Positions 51,512 to 60,843 of a DNA stretch of 64,000 bases are shown in pieces. This DNA is from Iamia sp038233075 (GTDB lineage Bacteria > Actinomycetota > Acidimicrobiia > Acidimicrobiales > Iamiaceae): contig JBBSMQ010000019.1 of the NCBI GenBank assembly GCA_038233075.1, forward strand, positions 7,528 through 71,527. Reading direction: 5' to 3'. A program made the position numbers and the translations under genes. The notes under the pieces are model-generated. The model worked only from the letters and a program-made list of their open reading frames with translations. It did no database searches and was not told where the DNA came from. Every line of letters begins with the position of its first letter. Positions within the stretch are counted from its first letter, which is position 1.

Positions 51512-52699
51512 GTGCTGCGCTTCCTCACCGCCGGCGAGTCCCACGGGCGCGCGCTCGTCGTCATCGTCGAGGGGCTTCCCGCCGGGCTCGAGGTGACGGT
51601 GGCCGACATCCAGTCCGAGCTGGCCCGCCGGCGCCTGGGCTACGGCCGCGGGCCGCGCATGCGCTTCGAGGTCGACGACGTCACCCTCATCAGCGGGGTG
51701 CGCCACGGTCGCACCCTGGGGTCGCCGGTGGCGGTCCAGGTGACCAACACGGAGTGGGAGCGCAACCCCGACAAGTGGCAGAAGGAGATGTCCGTTGCCG
51801 CCGAGGACGGCCCCACCCAGGCCCCGCTCACCCAGCCCCGACCGGGCCACGCCGACCTGGCCGGCATGCAGAAGTACGGCTTCGTGGACTCCCGTGACGT
51901 GCTGGAGCGAGCATCGGCCCGGGAGACCGCGGCGCGCGTGGTGGCCGGCACCCTGGCCAAGCTGTGGCTCGCCACCCTCGGCATCGACGTGCTCTCCCAC
52001 GTGGTGCGCATGGGCGCCGCGGTCTCGCCGTCCGGACCTCCGCCCACCCTGGCCGACCTGGGTCGCATCGACGAGGACGAGGTCCGCTGCTCGGACCCCG
52101 ACGCCTCGGCCGCCATGGTCACCGAGATCAAGGAGGCGGCCCGCGACGGCGACTCCCTGGGCGGGGTGGTCGAGGTCGTGGCCCACGGCGTCCCCGTCGG
52201 CCTCGGCAGCCACGTCCACTGGGACCGCAAGCTCGACTCCCGTCTGGCCGCCGCCCTCATGAGCATCCAGGCTGTGAAGGCGGTGGAGATCGGCGATGGA
52301 TGGGACGTGGCCGGTCGGCGGGGGAGCGCGGCCCACGACCCCATCACCTGGGACGCGGCCGCCGGCGACTACCGCCGCACCAGCGCCCACGCCGGCGGCG
52401 TCGAGGGCGGCATGTCCACCGGTGAGCCGGTGATCGCCCGGGTCGGGATGAAGCCCCTCGCCTCGCTCAACCGGCCCGTTCTCGGCACCGTCGACGTCCT
52501 CACCAAGACCGAGACCGTGTCGTTCAAGGAGCGCACCGACGTCACCGCGGTGCCCGCCATGGGTGTCGTCGCCGAGACCATGGTGGCCCTGACCCTGGCC
52601 GACGAGGTGGCCCGCAAGTTCGGCGGCGACACCGTGGCCGAGACCCGCCGCAACCGCGACGCCTACCTGGCCGCGCTCCGGGAGGGTCCCCTTGGCTGA
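51512..52699 (+). CDS. aroC: Chorismate synthase AroC
   Basis: This is the last step of the shikimate pathway; it makes chorismate from EPSP with reduced FMN. The 395 residues show LTAGESHGRALVVIVEGLPAGL (signature 1), GYGRGPRMRFEVDDV, TQPRPGHADLAGMQKYG (signature 2), SARETAARVVAGTLAK, SHVHWDRKLDSRLAAALMSIQAVKAVEIG and the C-terminal VGMKPLASL and RTDVTAVPAMGVVAE. The GTG start appears leaderless. Its end overlaps aroK by eight bases (TTGGCTGA). Confidence 0.97.
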   Translation: MLRFLTAGESHGRALVVIVEGLPAGLEVTVADIQSELARRRLGYGRGPRMRFEVDDVTLISGVRHGRTLGSPVAVQVTNTEWERNPDKWQKEMSVAAEDGPTQAPLTQPRPGHADLAGMQKYGFVDSRDVLERASARETAARVVAGTLAKLWLATLGIDVLSHVVRMGAAVSPSGPPPTLADLGRIDEDEVRCSDPDASAAMVTEIKEAARDGDSLGGVVEVVAHGVPVGLGSHVHWDRKLDSRLAAALMSIQAVKAVEIGDGWDVAGRRGSAAHDPITWDAAAGDYRRTSAHAGGVEGGMSTGEPVIARVGMKPLASLNRPVLGTVDVLTKTETVSFKERTDVTAVPAMGVVAETMVALTLADEVARKFGGDTVAETRRNRDAYLAALREGPLG

Positions 52700-53309
52700 G
52701 CGGACGGTACCGGAGCCGTCCTCGACGACGGTGCGGCCCGTGGTCCTGGTGGGGCTCACGGGGTCGGGCAAGAGCACCGTCGGGCGCCGACTGGCCCGCC
52801 GCCTCGACCGCGCCTTCCTCGATGCCGACGACGAGCTGGCCCGCCGGTCGGGACGGTCGATCCGCGAGTGGTTCGCGCAGGAGGGCGAGGACGGGTTCCG
52901 TGCCGCCGAGGCCGACCTGTTGGCGGACCTGCTCGCCGCCCCCGGGCCTGTCGTGGTCGCGTCCGGAGGGGGCGCGGTCGTCACCGCCTCGACCCGGGCC
53001 CTGCTCCTCGAGCGCGCTCTCGTGGTCTGGCTCCGGGCCGGGGTGCCGTTCCTGGTGTCGCGCCTGGAGAGGCGGGGCCACCGGCCTCTCCTCGACGACG
53101 ACCCCGCCGGCGCGCTGGAGCGCATGGTCGGGGATCGCACCCCGCTCTACCAGCAGGTCGCCGACGTGGTCGTCGATGTGGAGCCGTTCCACCGAGACCA
53201 CGACAAGCCCAAGCGGGCCCTCGCGGTCCGGACCGCCGAGCTGGTGCTCTCGGCCGAGGCGGCCCTGACCCTCGCGGCGCGCGTGGACAGCTCGGGGGAC
53301 GGCGCGTGA
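52692..53309 (+). CDS. aroK: Shikimate kinase AroK
   Basis: AroK phosphorylates shikimate with ATP. The 205 residues include the Walker A motif VVLVGLTGSGKSTVGRRLARRL near residue 18, DADDELARRSGRSI with the shikimate-binding Asp, VVASGGGAVV and the lid RPLLDDDPAGALERMVGDRTPLYQQVADVVVDV. The C-terminus is about 30 residues longer than the E. coli enzyme. The TTG start lies within the aroC end, and the gene overlaps aroB in GTGA. Confidence 0.96.
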   Translation: MAERTVPEPSSTTVRPVVLVGLTGSGKSTVGRRLARRLDRAFLDADDELARRSGRSIREWFAQEGEDGFRAAEADLLADLLAAPGPVVVASGGGAVVTASTRALLLERALVVWLRAGVPFLVSRLERRGHRPLLDDDPAGALERMVGDRTPLYQQVADVVVDVEPFHRDHDKPKRALAVRTAELVLSAEAALTLAARVDSSGDGA

Positions 53310-54310
53310 TCGAGCTGGAGGTGCCGCTGGGCGACCGCTCCTACCCGGTGCTGGTCGGTTCCGGGGCCCGTCACCGCCTGCTGGAGGTCCTGCCCATAGG
53401 CGTGCGCCGGGCCGCGGTGGTGACCCAGCCCGAGATCGGGTGGCGGGTCGACCCCGGGGTCGAGAGCCGCGTCTTCACCATCGACGACGGTGAGGACGCC
53501 AAGCACCTCGGCACCGTCGAGGACCTGTGCCGTGACCTGGCCCAGTGGGGGATGACCCGGGCCGACGTGGTCGTGGCCGTCGGCGGCGGGGTCGTCACCG
53601 ACGTGGCCGGCTTCGTGGCGTCGGTGTACCACCGCGGCGTGCCGGTGGTGCACGTGCCCACCAGCCTGCTGGGCCAGGTCGATGCCGCCATCGGCGGCAA
53701 GACCGGGGTCAACCTGCCCGAGGGCAAGAACCTGGTCGGCGCCTACTGGCAGCCCTCGGCCGTTTTGTGCGACACCGAGACCCTCACCACCCTGCCGCCG
53801 CGAGAGCAGCGCTCGGGCCGCGGTGAGATGGCCAAGTACGCCCTCCTCGGGGTCGAGGACCTGCCCGAGCTCCCCCTCGACGAGGCGGTCGCCGCCTGCG
53901 TCCGGTGCAAGGCCGAGGTCGTGGCCGGCGACGAGCGCGAGGGAGGCCGGCGCGCCATCCTCAACTACGGCCACACCCTGGCCCACGCCCTCGAGACCGC
54001 CGGCGGCTACGACCTCCGCCACGGCGAGGCGGTGGCGATGGGCCTGATCTACGCGGCCGAGGTGGCCCATCGCCTGGGCCGCATCGACGCCGGCCGCGTG
54101 GCCGAGCACCGCAAGGTGGTGGCCGGCTACGACCTCCCCCTGTCACTGCCGCCGGACCTCGACCCCGGGCGCCTGGTCGACCTCTTCGGCCGGGACAAGA
54201 AGGCCGTCACCGGCACCACCCTCGTCCTCGACGGCCGGGCTGGCGTGGAGCCGGTGGCCGTCGACGACCGGGCCCTGCTCCTCGATGCCCTGGAGGCGAT
54301 CCGTGCCTGA
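53306..54310 (+). CDS. aroB: 3-Dehydroquinate synthase AroB
   Basis: AroB converts DAHP to 3-dehydroquinate with NAD and zinc. The 334 residues show the NAD site VAVGGGVVTDVAGFVASVYHRGV, VPTSLLGQVDAAIGGKTGVNLPEGKNLVGAYWQP, the zinc Glu/His residues in RGEMAKYALLG and ILNYGHTLAHALET, and RHGEAVAMGL. GTG at 53306 overlaps the aroK stop by four bases. The end overlaps aroQ by eight bases (GTGCCTGA). The frame upstream of this start is only a shadow of aroK. Confidence 0.97.
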   Translation: MIELEVPLGDRSYPVLVGSGARHRLLEVLPIGVRRAAVVTQPEIGWRVDPGVESRVFTIDDGEDAKHLGTVEDLCRDLAQWGMTRADVVVAVGGGVVTDVAGFVASVYHRGVPVVHVPTSLLGQVDAAIGGKTGVNLPEGKNLVGAYWQPSAVLCDTETLTTLPPREQRSGRGEMAKYALLGVEDLPELPLDEAVAACVRCKAEVVAGDEREGGRRAILNYGHTLAHALETAGGYDLRHGEAVAMGLIYAAEVAHRLGRIDAGRVAEHRKVVAGYDLPLSLPPDLDPGRLVDLFGRDKKAVTGTTLVLDGRAGVEPVAVDDRALLLDALEAIRA

Positions 54311-54758
54311 CCCCCTCGTCCTCCTCCTGTCGGGGCCCAACCTCGATCTGCTGGGCGAGCGCCAGCCCGACATCTACGGCACCGCCACCCTGGCCGACCA
54401 CGTCGCCACCGCCACCGCCGAGGCCCACCGCCACGGGCTCGTCGTCGAGCACCTGCAGTCCAACCACGAGGGCGAGCTGGTCGAGGCCGCCCACCGGGCC
54501 CGGGGCCGATGCGCGGCCATCGTGATCAACGCCGGGGCCCTCACCCACTACGGCTGGTCGCTGCACGACGCGCTGGCGGCGTTCGAGGGCCCGGTGGTGG
54601 AGCTCCACCTGTCGAACCCCAGCGGCCGCGAGCCGTGGCGCCAGACCTCGGTCATCGCCCCGGTGGCGGCGGGGACGGTGGCCGGCTTCGGCGGCGACGG
54701 CTACCGCCTGGCCCTCGACGCCGTCGCCCACCTCCTCGGCCCGGGGGACCGGCCGTGA
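54303..54758 (+). CDS. aroQ: Type II 3-dehydroquinate dehydratase AroQ
   Basis: AroQ dehydrates 3-dehydroquinate to 3-dehydroshikimate. The 151 residues match the small dodecameric type II enzyme: LLLSGPNLDLLGERQPDIYG with the catalytic Tyr, LQSNHEGELVE, VINAGALTHYGWSLHDAL and VELHLSNPSGREPWRQTSVIAP with the conserved Arg lid and catalytic His. It completes aroB-Q; aroE (shikimate dehydrogenase) is not in the window. It overlaps both neighbours (8 bases with aroB, GTGA with pepQ). Confidence 0.97.
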   Translation: MPDPLVLLLSGPNLDLLGERQPDIYGTATLADHVATATAEAHRHGLVVEHLQSNHEGELVEAAHRARGRCAAIVINAGALTHYGWSLHDALAAFEGPVVELHLSNPSGREPWRQTSVIAPVAAGTVAGFGGDGYRLALDAVAHLLGPGDRP

Positions 54759-55903
54759 ACCAGCCTGCGCCCCCGCTGGCGGCCATGGACGTGGTGGACG
54801 TGGTGGCCATGGACGTGGCGGCCCGGGCGGACCGGGTCAGGGCCGGCTTCGACGGGGCCGAGGTCGACGCCCTGCTGGTCACCGACCTGACCAACGTGCG
54901 CTACCTCACGGGCTTCACCGGCTCGGCCGGGCGGGTGCTGCTCACCGCCGAGCGGATGCTGCTGGTGACCGACGGGCGCTACGCGGCCCAGGCCCCCGAC
55001 CAGGTGGCTCAGGCGGGCGTGGCGGCCGAGGTGGAGGTGGCCCTGACCCTTGCCGACCAGGACTGCATCCTGGCCGACGCCGTCCCCGCCGATGCCCGGT
55101 TGGGCCTGGAGGCCGCCTCGGTCACCTGGGCCGCCCAGCGTCGCTACGGCCGCGACCCCTGGCGCCACACCCTCGTCCCCACCGAGGAGGTGGTCGAGGC
55201 GGTGCGACAGATCAAGGACGCCGGCGAGGTGGCCCGGCTGGCCCGCGCCGCCGGGATCGCCGACGCCGCCCTCGCCGCCGTCGCCCCCGGCCTGGTCGAC
55301 GGGCCCACCGAGGCGGAGCTGGGCCTGGCCCTCGACACCACCATGCGCCGCCTTGGCGCCGACGGCGTCAGCTTCGAGACGATCGTCGCCTCGGGACCCA
55401 ACGGAGCCCGCCCCCACCACCGCCCGGCCGACCGGACCATCGTCGAGGGCGATCTGGTGGTGATCGACTTCGGCGCCCTGGTCGACGGCTACCACTCGGA
55501 CATGACCCGCACCTTCCAGGTGGGCGAGGCCAGCGCGACCCAGACCCGCATGTACGAGGTGGTGCGGGCGGCCCAGGCCGACGGGATGGCCGCGGTCCGC
55601 GCCGGGGTCGCCGCCGCCGACGTCGACGCGGTCTGCCGCGACGTCATCGCCGAGGCCGGCTGGGCCGATGCCTTCGGCCACGGCACCGGCCACGGCGTGG
55701 GCCTGGCCATCCACGAGGACCCGCGGGTGAGCCGGACCTCGACCGCTATGCTCGCAGCCGGTCACGTCGTCACCGTCGAGCCCGGGGTCTACCTCCCGGA
55801 GCACGGCGGCGTCCGCATCGAGGACACCGTCCTCGTCAGCGACCAGGGGTGCCGCCCCCTCACCCTCGCTCCGAAGGCCCCCGCGCCGCCGCCCGCCGCC
55901 TGA
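54755..55903 (+). CDS. pepQ: M24 family Xaa-Pro aminopeptidase/dipeptidase
   Basis: This metallopeptidase releases residues next to proline. The 382 residues have an N-terminal creatinase-like domain (ALLVTDLTNVRYLTGFTGSAG) and the pita-bread domain with five metal ligands: VVIDFGALVDGYHSDMTRTF (two Asp), FGHGTGHGVGLAIHEDP (His), VVTVEPGVYLPEHGGVRIEDTVLV (two Glu). GTG 54755 overlaps the aroQ stop in GTGA. Placement before efp is typical of actinobacteria and some firmicutes. Confidence 0.94.
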   Translation: MNQPAPPLAAMDVVDVVAMDVAARADRVRAGFDGAEVDALLVTDLTNVRYLTGFTGSAGRVLLTAERMLLVTDGRYAAQAPDQVAQAGVAAEVEVALTLADQDCILADAVPADARLGLEAASVTWAAQRRYGRDPWRHTLVPTEEVVEAVRQIKDAGEVARLARAAGIADAALAAVAPGLVDGPTEAELGLALDTTMRRLGADGVSFETIVASGPNGARPHHRPADRTIVEGDLVVIDFGALVDGYHSDMTRTFQVGEASATQTRMYEVVRAAQADGMAAVRAGVAAADVDAVCRDVIAEAGWADAFGHGTGHGVGLAIHEDPRVSRTSTAMLAAGHVVTVEPGVYLPEHGGVRIEDTVLVSDQGCRPLTLAPKAPAPPPAA

Positions 55904-55930
55904 CCGGCGCGGCTCAGACAAGGAACCCCG

Positions 55931-56491
55931 ATGGCTCAGAACACCAGCGACATCAAGAACGGCATGGTCCTCGACCTCGACGGCAAGCTCGTCCAGATCG
56001 TCGAGTTCCAGCACGTCAAGCCGGGCAAGGGTCCCGCCTTCGTCCGCACCAAGGTCCGCAACGTGCGCACCGGCGCCGTGGTCGAGAAGACCTTCCGCGC
56101 CGGCGAGAAGATCGAGCGGGTGGTGATCGACAAGCGAGAGATGCAGTACCTGTACCGCGACGGCGATGACTACGTGTTCATGGACAACACCACCTACGAG
56201 CAGATGCATGTGCCCAGCGCGGCCCTGGGCGACGCCGGCAGCTACCTCATCGAGGGGGCCGCGGCCGTGCTCCAGATGAACGGCGACGAGATCGTGGGCA
56301 CCGACCTGCCAGCCGCGGTCGAGCTCTCCGTGCGCGACACCGAGCCGGGCATCCAGGGCGACCGGGTCTCCGGCGCCACCAAGCCCGCCACCATGGAGAC
56401 GGGACTGACCGTCGCCGTCCCCTTGTTCGTCAACGTCGGTGACCGGCTCCGCATCGACACCCGCTCGGGCGAGTACATCACCCGTGCCTGA
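55931..56491 (+). CDS. efp: Translation elongation factor P
   Basis: EF-P rescues ribosomes stalled at polyproline stretches. This should matter here, since several proteins in the window carry long Pro runs. The 186 residues show NTSDIKNGMVLDLDGKLVQIVEFQHVKPGKGPAFVRTKVRNVRTG. The loop residue that is modified in other bacteria is the Lys in HVKPGKG. EAVELSVRDTEPGIQGD and the C-terminal OB region follow. AAGGA lies about ten bases before the ATG. The end overlaps nusB by eight bases. Confidence 0.96.
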   Translation: MAQNTSDIKNGMVLDLDGKLVQIVEFQHVKPGKGPAFVRTKVRNVRTGAVVEKTFRAGEKIERVVIDKREMQYLYRDGDDYVFMDNTTYEQMHVPSAALGDAGSYLIEGAAAVLQMNGDEIVGTDLPAAVELSVRDTEPGIQGDRVSGATKPATMETGLTVAVPLFVNVGDRLRIDTRSGEYITRA

Positions 56492-56909
56492 CCGTCCCGG
56501 CGGGGTCGGATCCCGCCGCGAGGCCCGGGAGCGGGCCCTGGCCCTCCTGTACGAGGCCGAGACCAAGGACGAGACCGGGCACGAGGTCCTCGTCGCCCAA
56601 CCCGTCGAGGTGGAAGAGCACGCGGCCGACGTGGTGGGCGGTGTCAGCACCCACTGCGCCGCGCTCGACGCGCTGATCGGCCACCACGCACGGGGCTGGA
56701 CCGTCGAGCGGATGCCCGCACTCGACCGCACCATCCTGCGCATGGGCGCCTACGAGCTGCTCCACCGGCCCGACGTGCCCCGCAACGTGGTGATCAACGA
56801 GGCGGTGGAGCTGGCCAAGCGGTACTCCACCGAGGACTCCGGTCGCTACGTGAACGGCGTGCTCGCGGCGATCGCCACCGAGGCCGACGCCGTTCGTCCC
56901 GAGGCCTGA
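56484..56909 (+). CDS. nusB: Transcription antitermination factor NusB
   Basis: NusB binds boxA RNA with S10 and supports rRNA transcription. The 141 residues form the all-helical NusB fold: SRREARERALALLYEAETKDE, HAADVVGGVSTHCAALD, WTVERMPALDRTILRMGAYELLH, VPRNVVINEAVELAKRYSTEDSGRYVNGVLAAIA. GTG 56484 overlaps the efp stop in GTGCCTGA. It closes the aro-efp operon; a hairpin follows. Confidence 0.96.
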   Translation: MPDRPGGVGSRREARERALALLYEAETKDETGHEVLVAQPVEVEEHAADVVGGVSTHCAALDALIGHHARGWTVERMPALDRTILRMGAYELLHRPDVPRNVVINEAVELAKRYSTEDSGRYVNGVLAAIATEADAVRPEA

Positions 56910-56917
56910 ACCGACCC

Positions 56918-56946
56918 GAGGCCCGAACCGACCCGGCCGGGGCCTC
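56918..56946. terminator. Hairpin between nusB and the convergent surface-protein gene
   Basis: GAGGCCC (56918-56924) pairs with GGGCCTC (56940-56946) across a 15-base loop. The right arm overlaps the stop codon of the minus-strand gene. It can serve both converging transcripts. Confidence 0.45.
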
Positions 56947-59221
56947 AGGGGATCAGCGCGGCCGTCACGCTGAAGGACCCGACGGTGTCGTCGGCGCCCT
57001 GCACCTCGAGCCGGTAGGTGGTGGCCTCGTCGGGGGCGAACGAGACGGACTCCGGTTCGCCGGGGCCGCCACTGTCGAAGCGGGCCAGCTCCGTGTTGGT
57101 CGCCGGATCCCCCACGAGGAACACGGGGTCGAAGGCCCCGTCGTCGGGGACGACGTCGATCGCCACCTCCGCACCGCCCTGGACGGTGAAGTCGATGAAC
57201 TGGCTGTCACCGGGGGCCAGGATCATGCCGGTGGCCTCGGCCGAGCTGCCGTTGCCGAGGACGAAGGGCGGGACCTCGACCACGTTCACGCGGAACGAGC
57301 CCGTCGCCTCCTCGACGCCGCCGTCGACGCGCACCCCGTAGGTGCCGGCCTGGTCGGTGACGAGGGAGGCCCGGCCCTCGTCGAGCTCGATGAGGTCGAG
57401 GGCGCGGCCGTCGGGGTCGATGACGGAGTAGGAGAGGTCGGGCACGTTGAACATGAGCTCGTAGGCGGCGTCGGCCTCGAGGTCGACGCTGTACTCGACG
57501 ATGTCGCCCGGCTGGCCGATGCCGCCGGAGGCAGCCTCACCGACGACGAGGTCCCGTCGCACCAGCGGGCTCACCCGCACCGAGGCCGTGCTGGGGCTGA
57601 AGCCGTCCTTGGCCAGCACCAGCACGTACTGGCCGGACTCGTCGGGTTCGACGAGGGAGAAGGCCGACTCGTACTCGCCGTCGGGGGTGACCAGGAAGGC
57701 CTGCAGCTCGTCGTCGACACCGTCCTCCAGCTCGGTGCTGATCGTGAAGCCCTGGCCGGCCTCGACGTCGAGGGTCACCACCGCGTAGCCGGCCTCGTTC
57801 AGGTCCACCTCGGTCGGTGACCCGACGGCGACCGATGCGGCGGGCTCGGCCAGCTCCGGGTAGTCGAGGACGCGGAGGATCGTGTCTCCGTCGAGCTCGG
57901 GCACGATGGCGGCGGCGTAGTCGGTGAGGGTGGCGAGGGGGTCGATCCGCCAGCTGCCGTCCTCCTCGACCGCCACCACCGAGAGCGAGTCGATGCCGAA
58001 GCCCTCCCAGCCGTCGGTCAGGCAGAGGTCCGAGGTGGCGACCCGTCCCTCCTGGTCTCCGTCGGTCATGCTGCCGCTACTGCCCTCGTCATCCTGGCGC
58101 CGAACGTCGACGTCGAGGCAGGTGCCGTCCCAGGTCACCTCGGCGACCTGGTCGTCGCCGTCCTCGTCGGTGTAGCTGAGGGTGCCCTCCAGGCGGGTGA
58201 CGGTGACGCGCTGACCGCCGGCGGCGCGGTCGCTGACGTCGGTCTCGAGCACGTCGATGTCGGCCGACGTGTCCTCCCCGGCGCGGCCCACCAGCTCCTC
58301 GAGGGCCCCGGAGTAGGCTCTCACCGCATCGCCGGTGGCGCCCGCGGCCAGGTCTCCGATGGCCTCACCGTCGACGTCGCCGGCCCCGACCAGCAGGTCG
58401 CGCACCGCGGCCTCGGGGTCGTCGGCCCCCTCGCCGGCGTCCGGTGGGGGGAGGGTCGGCGCGTCGAGGCCCAGGGCCTCGACCGCGTACTGGGCGGCGG
58501 TGTAGAGGGGGCTGACGTACCAGCCCCCGCCCCGCCGGACGGTGACCACGAAGGGATCGATCTCGTCGTCACCGTCCTCGTTGGTGACCACGAGGTCGTC
58601 GACGGTCAGCTCGCCGTCGATGCGGTCATCGGGCTCCTCGTCGTCGACCGCGGCCGGGCGCTCGAGCCCGGGCTCGGTCGGGTCGCCCAGGTCGCCGGTG
58701 GTGACGGTGAGGTCGGCCTCGCCGTCGGAGATGGTGACCTTGGAGACGCCGTCACCGATCTCCTCGACGTCGTAGGTCACCCCGGACAGGGCGATGTCGG
58801 CGCCGCCCAGGGTGGTCGTGTCGGGGGCGAAGCCGATCGCCGTGGCCCGGTCGGCGGCGGACTCGTAGACGTCCCCGAGGGCCTCGACCTCGTCGGGGTC
58901 CATGGCCGCCAGGGCGGCGACGGGATCCTCCTCCTCCAGGGCGGCGAGCAGATCCTCGATCGCGGCCTCAGGGCTGCTCGCCCCGCCCCCGCTGCCGGTG
59001 ACGGCCCGGACGACGAAGACGCCCACCGTCGCCACCGCGAGGACGCCGACGGCCACCAGAGCCACCGCGACCAGGCCTCTCTTGCCCTTCCTCGGGGGCG
59101 GGGGCGGGGGCGGCCCGGGGGATCCGGCGCCCGCGCCCGGCCACGCACCATGCCCCGGGGGTGGCGGAGGCCCCCACCCGGGTCCGGGCGGCGCCCCCGG
59201 TGGGGGCGGCTGGTTGCTCAT
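56945..59221 (-). CDS. Proline-rich single-pass membrane protein with beta-rich extracellular part (A)
   Basis: The 758 residues start with a cytoplasmic Pro/Gly-rich tail of about 45 residues (PPPGAPPGPGWGPPPPPG), a basic stop (RKGKRG) and one membrane helix at about 49-70. A long acidic extracellular region of repeated beta-type segments follows, with stretches like GQGFTISTELEDGVDDEL and IVEYSVDLEADAAYELMF that recall pre-peptidase C-terminal domains. The C-terminal PGEPESVSFAPDEATTYRLEV is shared with the next gene. Function unknown; surface sensing or adhesion is possible. The SD lies almost against the ATG (GGAGGG). Confidence 0.75.
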   Translation of the reverse strand: MSNQPPPPGAPPGPGWGPPPPPGHGAWPGAGAGSPGPPPPPPPRKGKRGLVAVALVAVGVLAVATVGVFVVRAVTGSGGGASSPEAAIEDLLAALEEEDPVAALAAMDPDEVEALGDVYESAADRATAIGFAPDTTTLGGADIALSGVTYDVEEIGDGVSKVTISDGEADLTVTTGDLGDPTEPGLERPAAVDDEEPDDRIDGELTVDDLVVTNEDGDDEIDPFVVTVRRGGGWYVSPLYTAAQYAVEALGLDAPTLPPPDAGEGADDPEAAVRDLLVGAGDVDGEAIGDLAAGATGDAVRAYSGALEELVGRAGEDTSADIDVLETDVSDRAAGGQRVTVTRLEGTLSYTDEDGDDQVAEVTWDGTCLDVDVRRQDDEGSSGSMTDGDQEGRVATSDLCLTDGWEGFGIDSLSVVAVEEDGSWRIDPLATLTDYAAAIVPELDGDTILRVLDYPELAEPAASVAVGSPTEVDLNEAGYAVVTLDVEAGQGFTISTELEDGVDDELQAFLVTPDGEYESAFSLVEPDESGQYVLVLAKDGFSPSTASVRVSPLVRRDLVVGEAASGGIGQPGDIVEYSVDLEADAAYELMFNVPDLSYSVIDPDGRALDLIELDEGRASLVTDQAGTYGVRVDGGVEEATGSFRVNVVEVPPFVLGNGSSAEATGMILAPGDSQFIDFTVQGGAEVAIDVVPDDGAFDPVFLVGDPATNTELARFDSGGPGEPESVSFAPDEATTYRLEVQGADDTVGSFSVTAALIP

Positions 59222-59251
59222 CCCTCCGTGCTCCCCCTCGGCGGACCGCGG

Positions 59252-60745
59252 TCAGCCGACCCTCTCGACGGTGATGGTGATCATGCCGGGCATCGAGTTG
59301 AGCGCCTCGCTCCGGAACTCCAAGCGGCTGTACTGGTCGGCGGTGAACTCGATGGACTCGGGCTCGCCGGGGCCGGCGTCGTTGACCGCTTCCTCCTCGG
59401 TGCCTCCGACCACCAGGGTCAGCCCCGAGTCGAGCGTTGCGTCGGGGGTGCTCGTCACCCGGATCGTGACGCCCTCGCGCACCTCGACCCGGAAGCGGCC
59501 GAACAACGTGTCGGCCTCCTCGGCCGAGTTGTAGGTGTAGCCGAAGCCTGACGAGGTGACCGAGCCGTCGGTCAGGTTGGTGATGGTGAAGTCGTCGATG
59601 GGGGTGACGGTGAGGGTGAACGACGGGGTGGCGTCGCCCGTGCCCGCGACCTGGATGGAGTATCTGCCGCCGGTGGGGGCGTCGAACTGGAGACCCTGGG
59701 CGCTCGGGCTGGTCTCCAGCTGGGTCCCATCGGGGTCGAGCACGGTCACCGACGCGTCGGCGCCGTCGAGCTCGACGGAGTAGCGGGTGTCCTCGTCGAG
59801 GTCGGCCTCGTACTCCACGACGCCGCCGGCGGCGTCGATGGAGCCGTCCACCTCGTCCGCGAGCGCCAGGGACTCGGAGTCGACCCGACCGACCGAGACG
59901 TCGACTCCGCCCCTGTCGCCGTCCCGGGAGAAGATCAGCACCACGTCCTCACCGTCCTGGGTGGGCTCCACGACCTCCCCGACGGCGCCGACCACCTCGT
60001 CGGACGGGTCGAGGACCAGGCCCCCGATCTCCGGGGAGCCCGACGCGGTGGCCGTCACGCGGAAGCCCTCGTCGGCGGTGGTGTCGATGGTGAGGAAGGC
60101 CAGTCCCTCACGGTCGAGGTCGACGGAGGTGACATCGCCGACGGCGGCCGTGGTGGCATCGTCGAGCAGGTCGGGGTTGTCGTCCACGATCTCGGTGACC
60201 TCGTCCCGGTCGTCGTCGACCAGGGCGGACCGGAGGTCGCGGCGGGGCCGGTCGAGGTCGGGGTCCTCCGTGGTCGTGGTGGTCCCACTGCTGTCGTCGG
60301 TCAGCAGGCTGACGCCCACGATGGCGATCACGACCACGACGACGAGGGCGACCACGCCGAGGGCGATGAACAGGGGAGCCTTGCTCTTCGCGGTCGGCGG
60401 CGGGGGCGGGGGCGCGCCGTACCCCGGTGGGGCGCCGAACCCGCCGGGGCCCTGAGGGGGCGGTGACGACCCGCCCGGCGGTGGGCCGGTGGAGGGCTGC
60501 CCGCCGGGGGGTGGTGCCGACCACGGAGGCGACGAGGGCGGAGGGAAGGCGGGCGGCGGGGGGGTGGGCGCAGGCGATCCGGGGTGCGGTGGGGGGGTGG
60601 ACGGGCCCGCGGCCGGCGCCCCGGACGTGGGTGTCGGCCGGCTGGTGCGCCAGCCCGGAGTGGTCTCGGGACCGGGCTCCTCGGGGGGCGTGGGACCGGG
60701 GTCCTCGGGGGTGGGTCCGGGGTCCTCTGGGGGTGGGTTGGTCAT
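59252..60745 (-). CDS. Proline-rich single-pass membrane protein with beta-rich extracellular part (B)
   Basis: The 497 residues have the same plan as the neighbour: a cytoplasmic tail of about 120 residues rich in Pro (PEDPGPTPEDPG repeats, later GGYGAPPPPPP-like runs), one helix (APLFIALGVVALVVVVVIAIVGVSLL), then an acidic extracellular beta-rich region with segments such as VVEYEADLDEDTRYSVELDG and GGRYSIQVAGTGDATPSFTLTV. The end GPGEPESIEFTADQYSRLEF matches the neighbour's C-terminal block, so they are paralogues. The ATG at 60745 follows AGAGGA. The gap between the two genes is 30 bases, so one operon is likely. Confidence 0.75.
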   Translation of the reverse strand: MTNPPPEDPGPTPEDPGPTPPEEPGPETTPGWRTSRPTPTSGAPAAGPSTPPPHPGSPAPTPPPPAFPPPSSPPWSAPPPGGQPSTGPPPGGSSPPPQGPGGFGAPPGYGAPPPPPPTAKSKAPLFIALGVVALVVVVVIAIVGVSLLTDDSSGTTTTTEDPDLDRPRRDLRSALVDDDRDEVTEIVDDNPDLLDDATTAAVGDVTSVDLDREGLAFLTIDTTADEGFRVTATASGSPEIGGLVLDPSDEVVGAVGEVVEPTQDGEDVVLIFSRDGDRGGVDVSVGRVDSESLALADEVDGSIDAAGGVVEYEADLDEDTRYSVELDGADASVTVLDPDGTQLETSPSAQGLQFDAPTGGRYSIQVAGTGDATPSFTLTVTPIDDFTITNLTDGSVTSSGFGYTYNSAEEADTLFGRFRVEVREGVTIRVTSTPDATLDSGLTLVVGGTEEEAVNDAGPGEPESIEFTADQYSRLEFRSEALNSMPGMITITVERVG

Positions 60746-60843
60746 CTCGGTCCTCTGTCGGGGATCCGCGGTCCGGGGTGAGGCTGCGATGTCGAGGTGA
60801 AGGTACCATCGGCCCCCCAGCCGGAGCCCACCGCGGGGAGGGG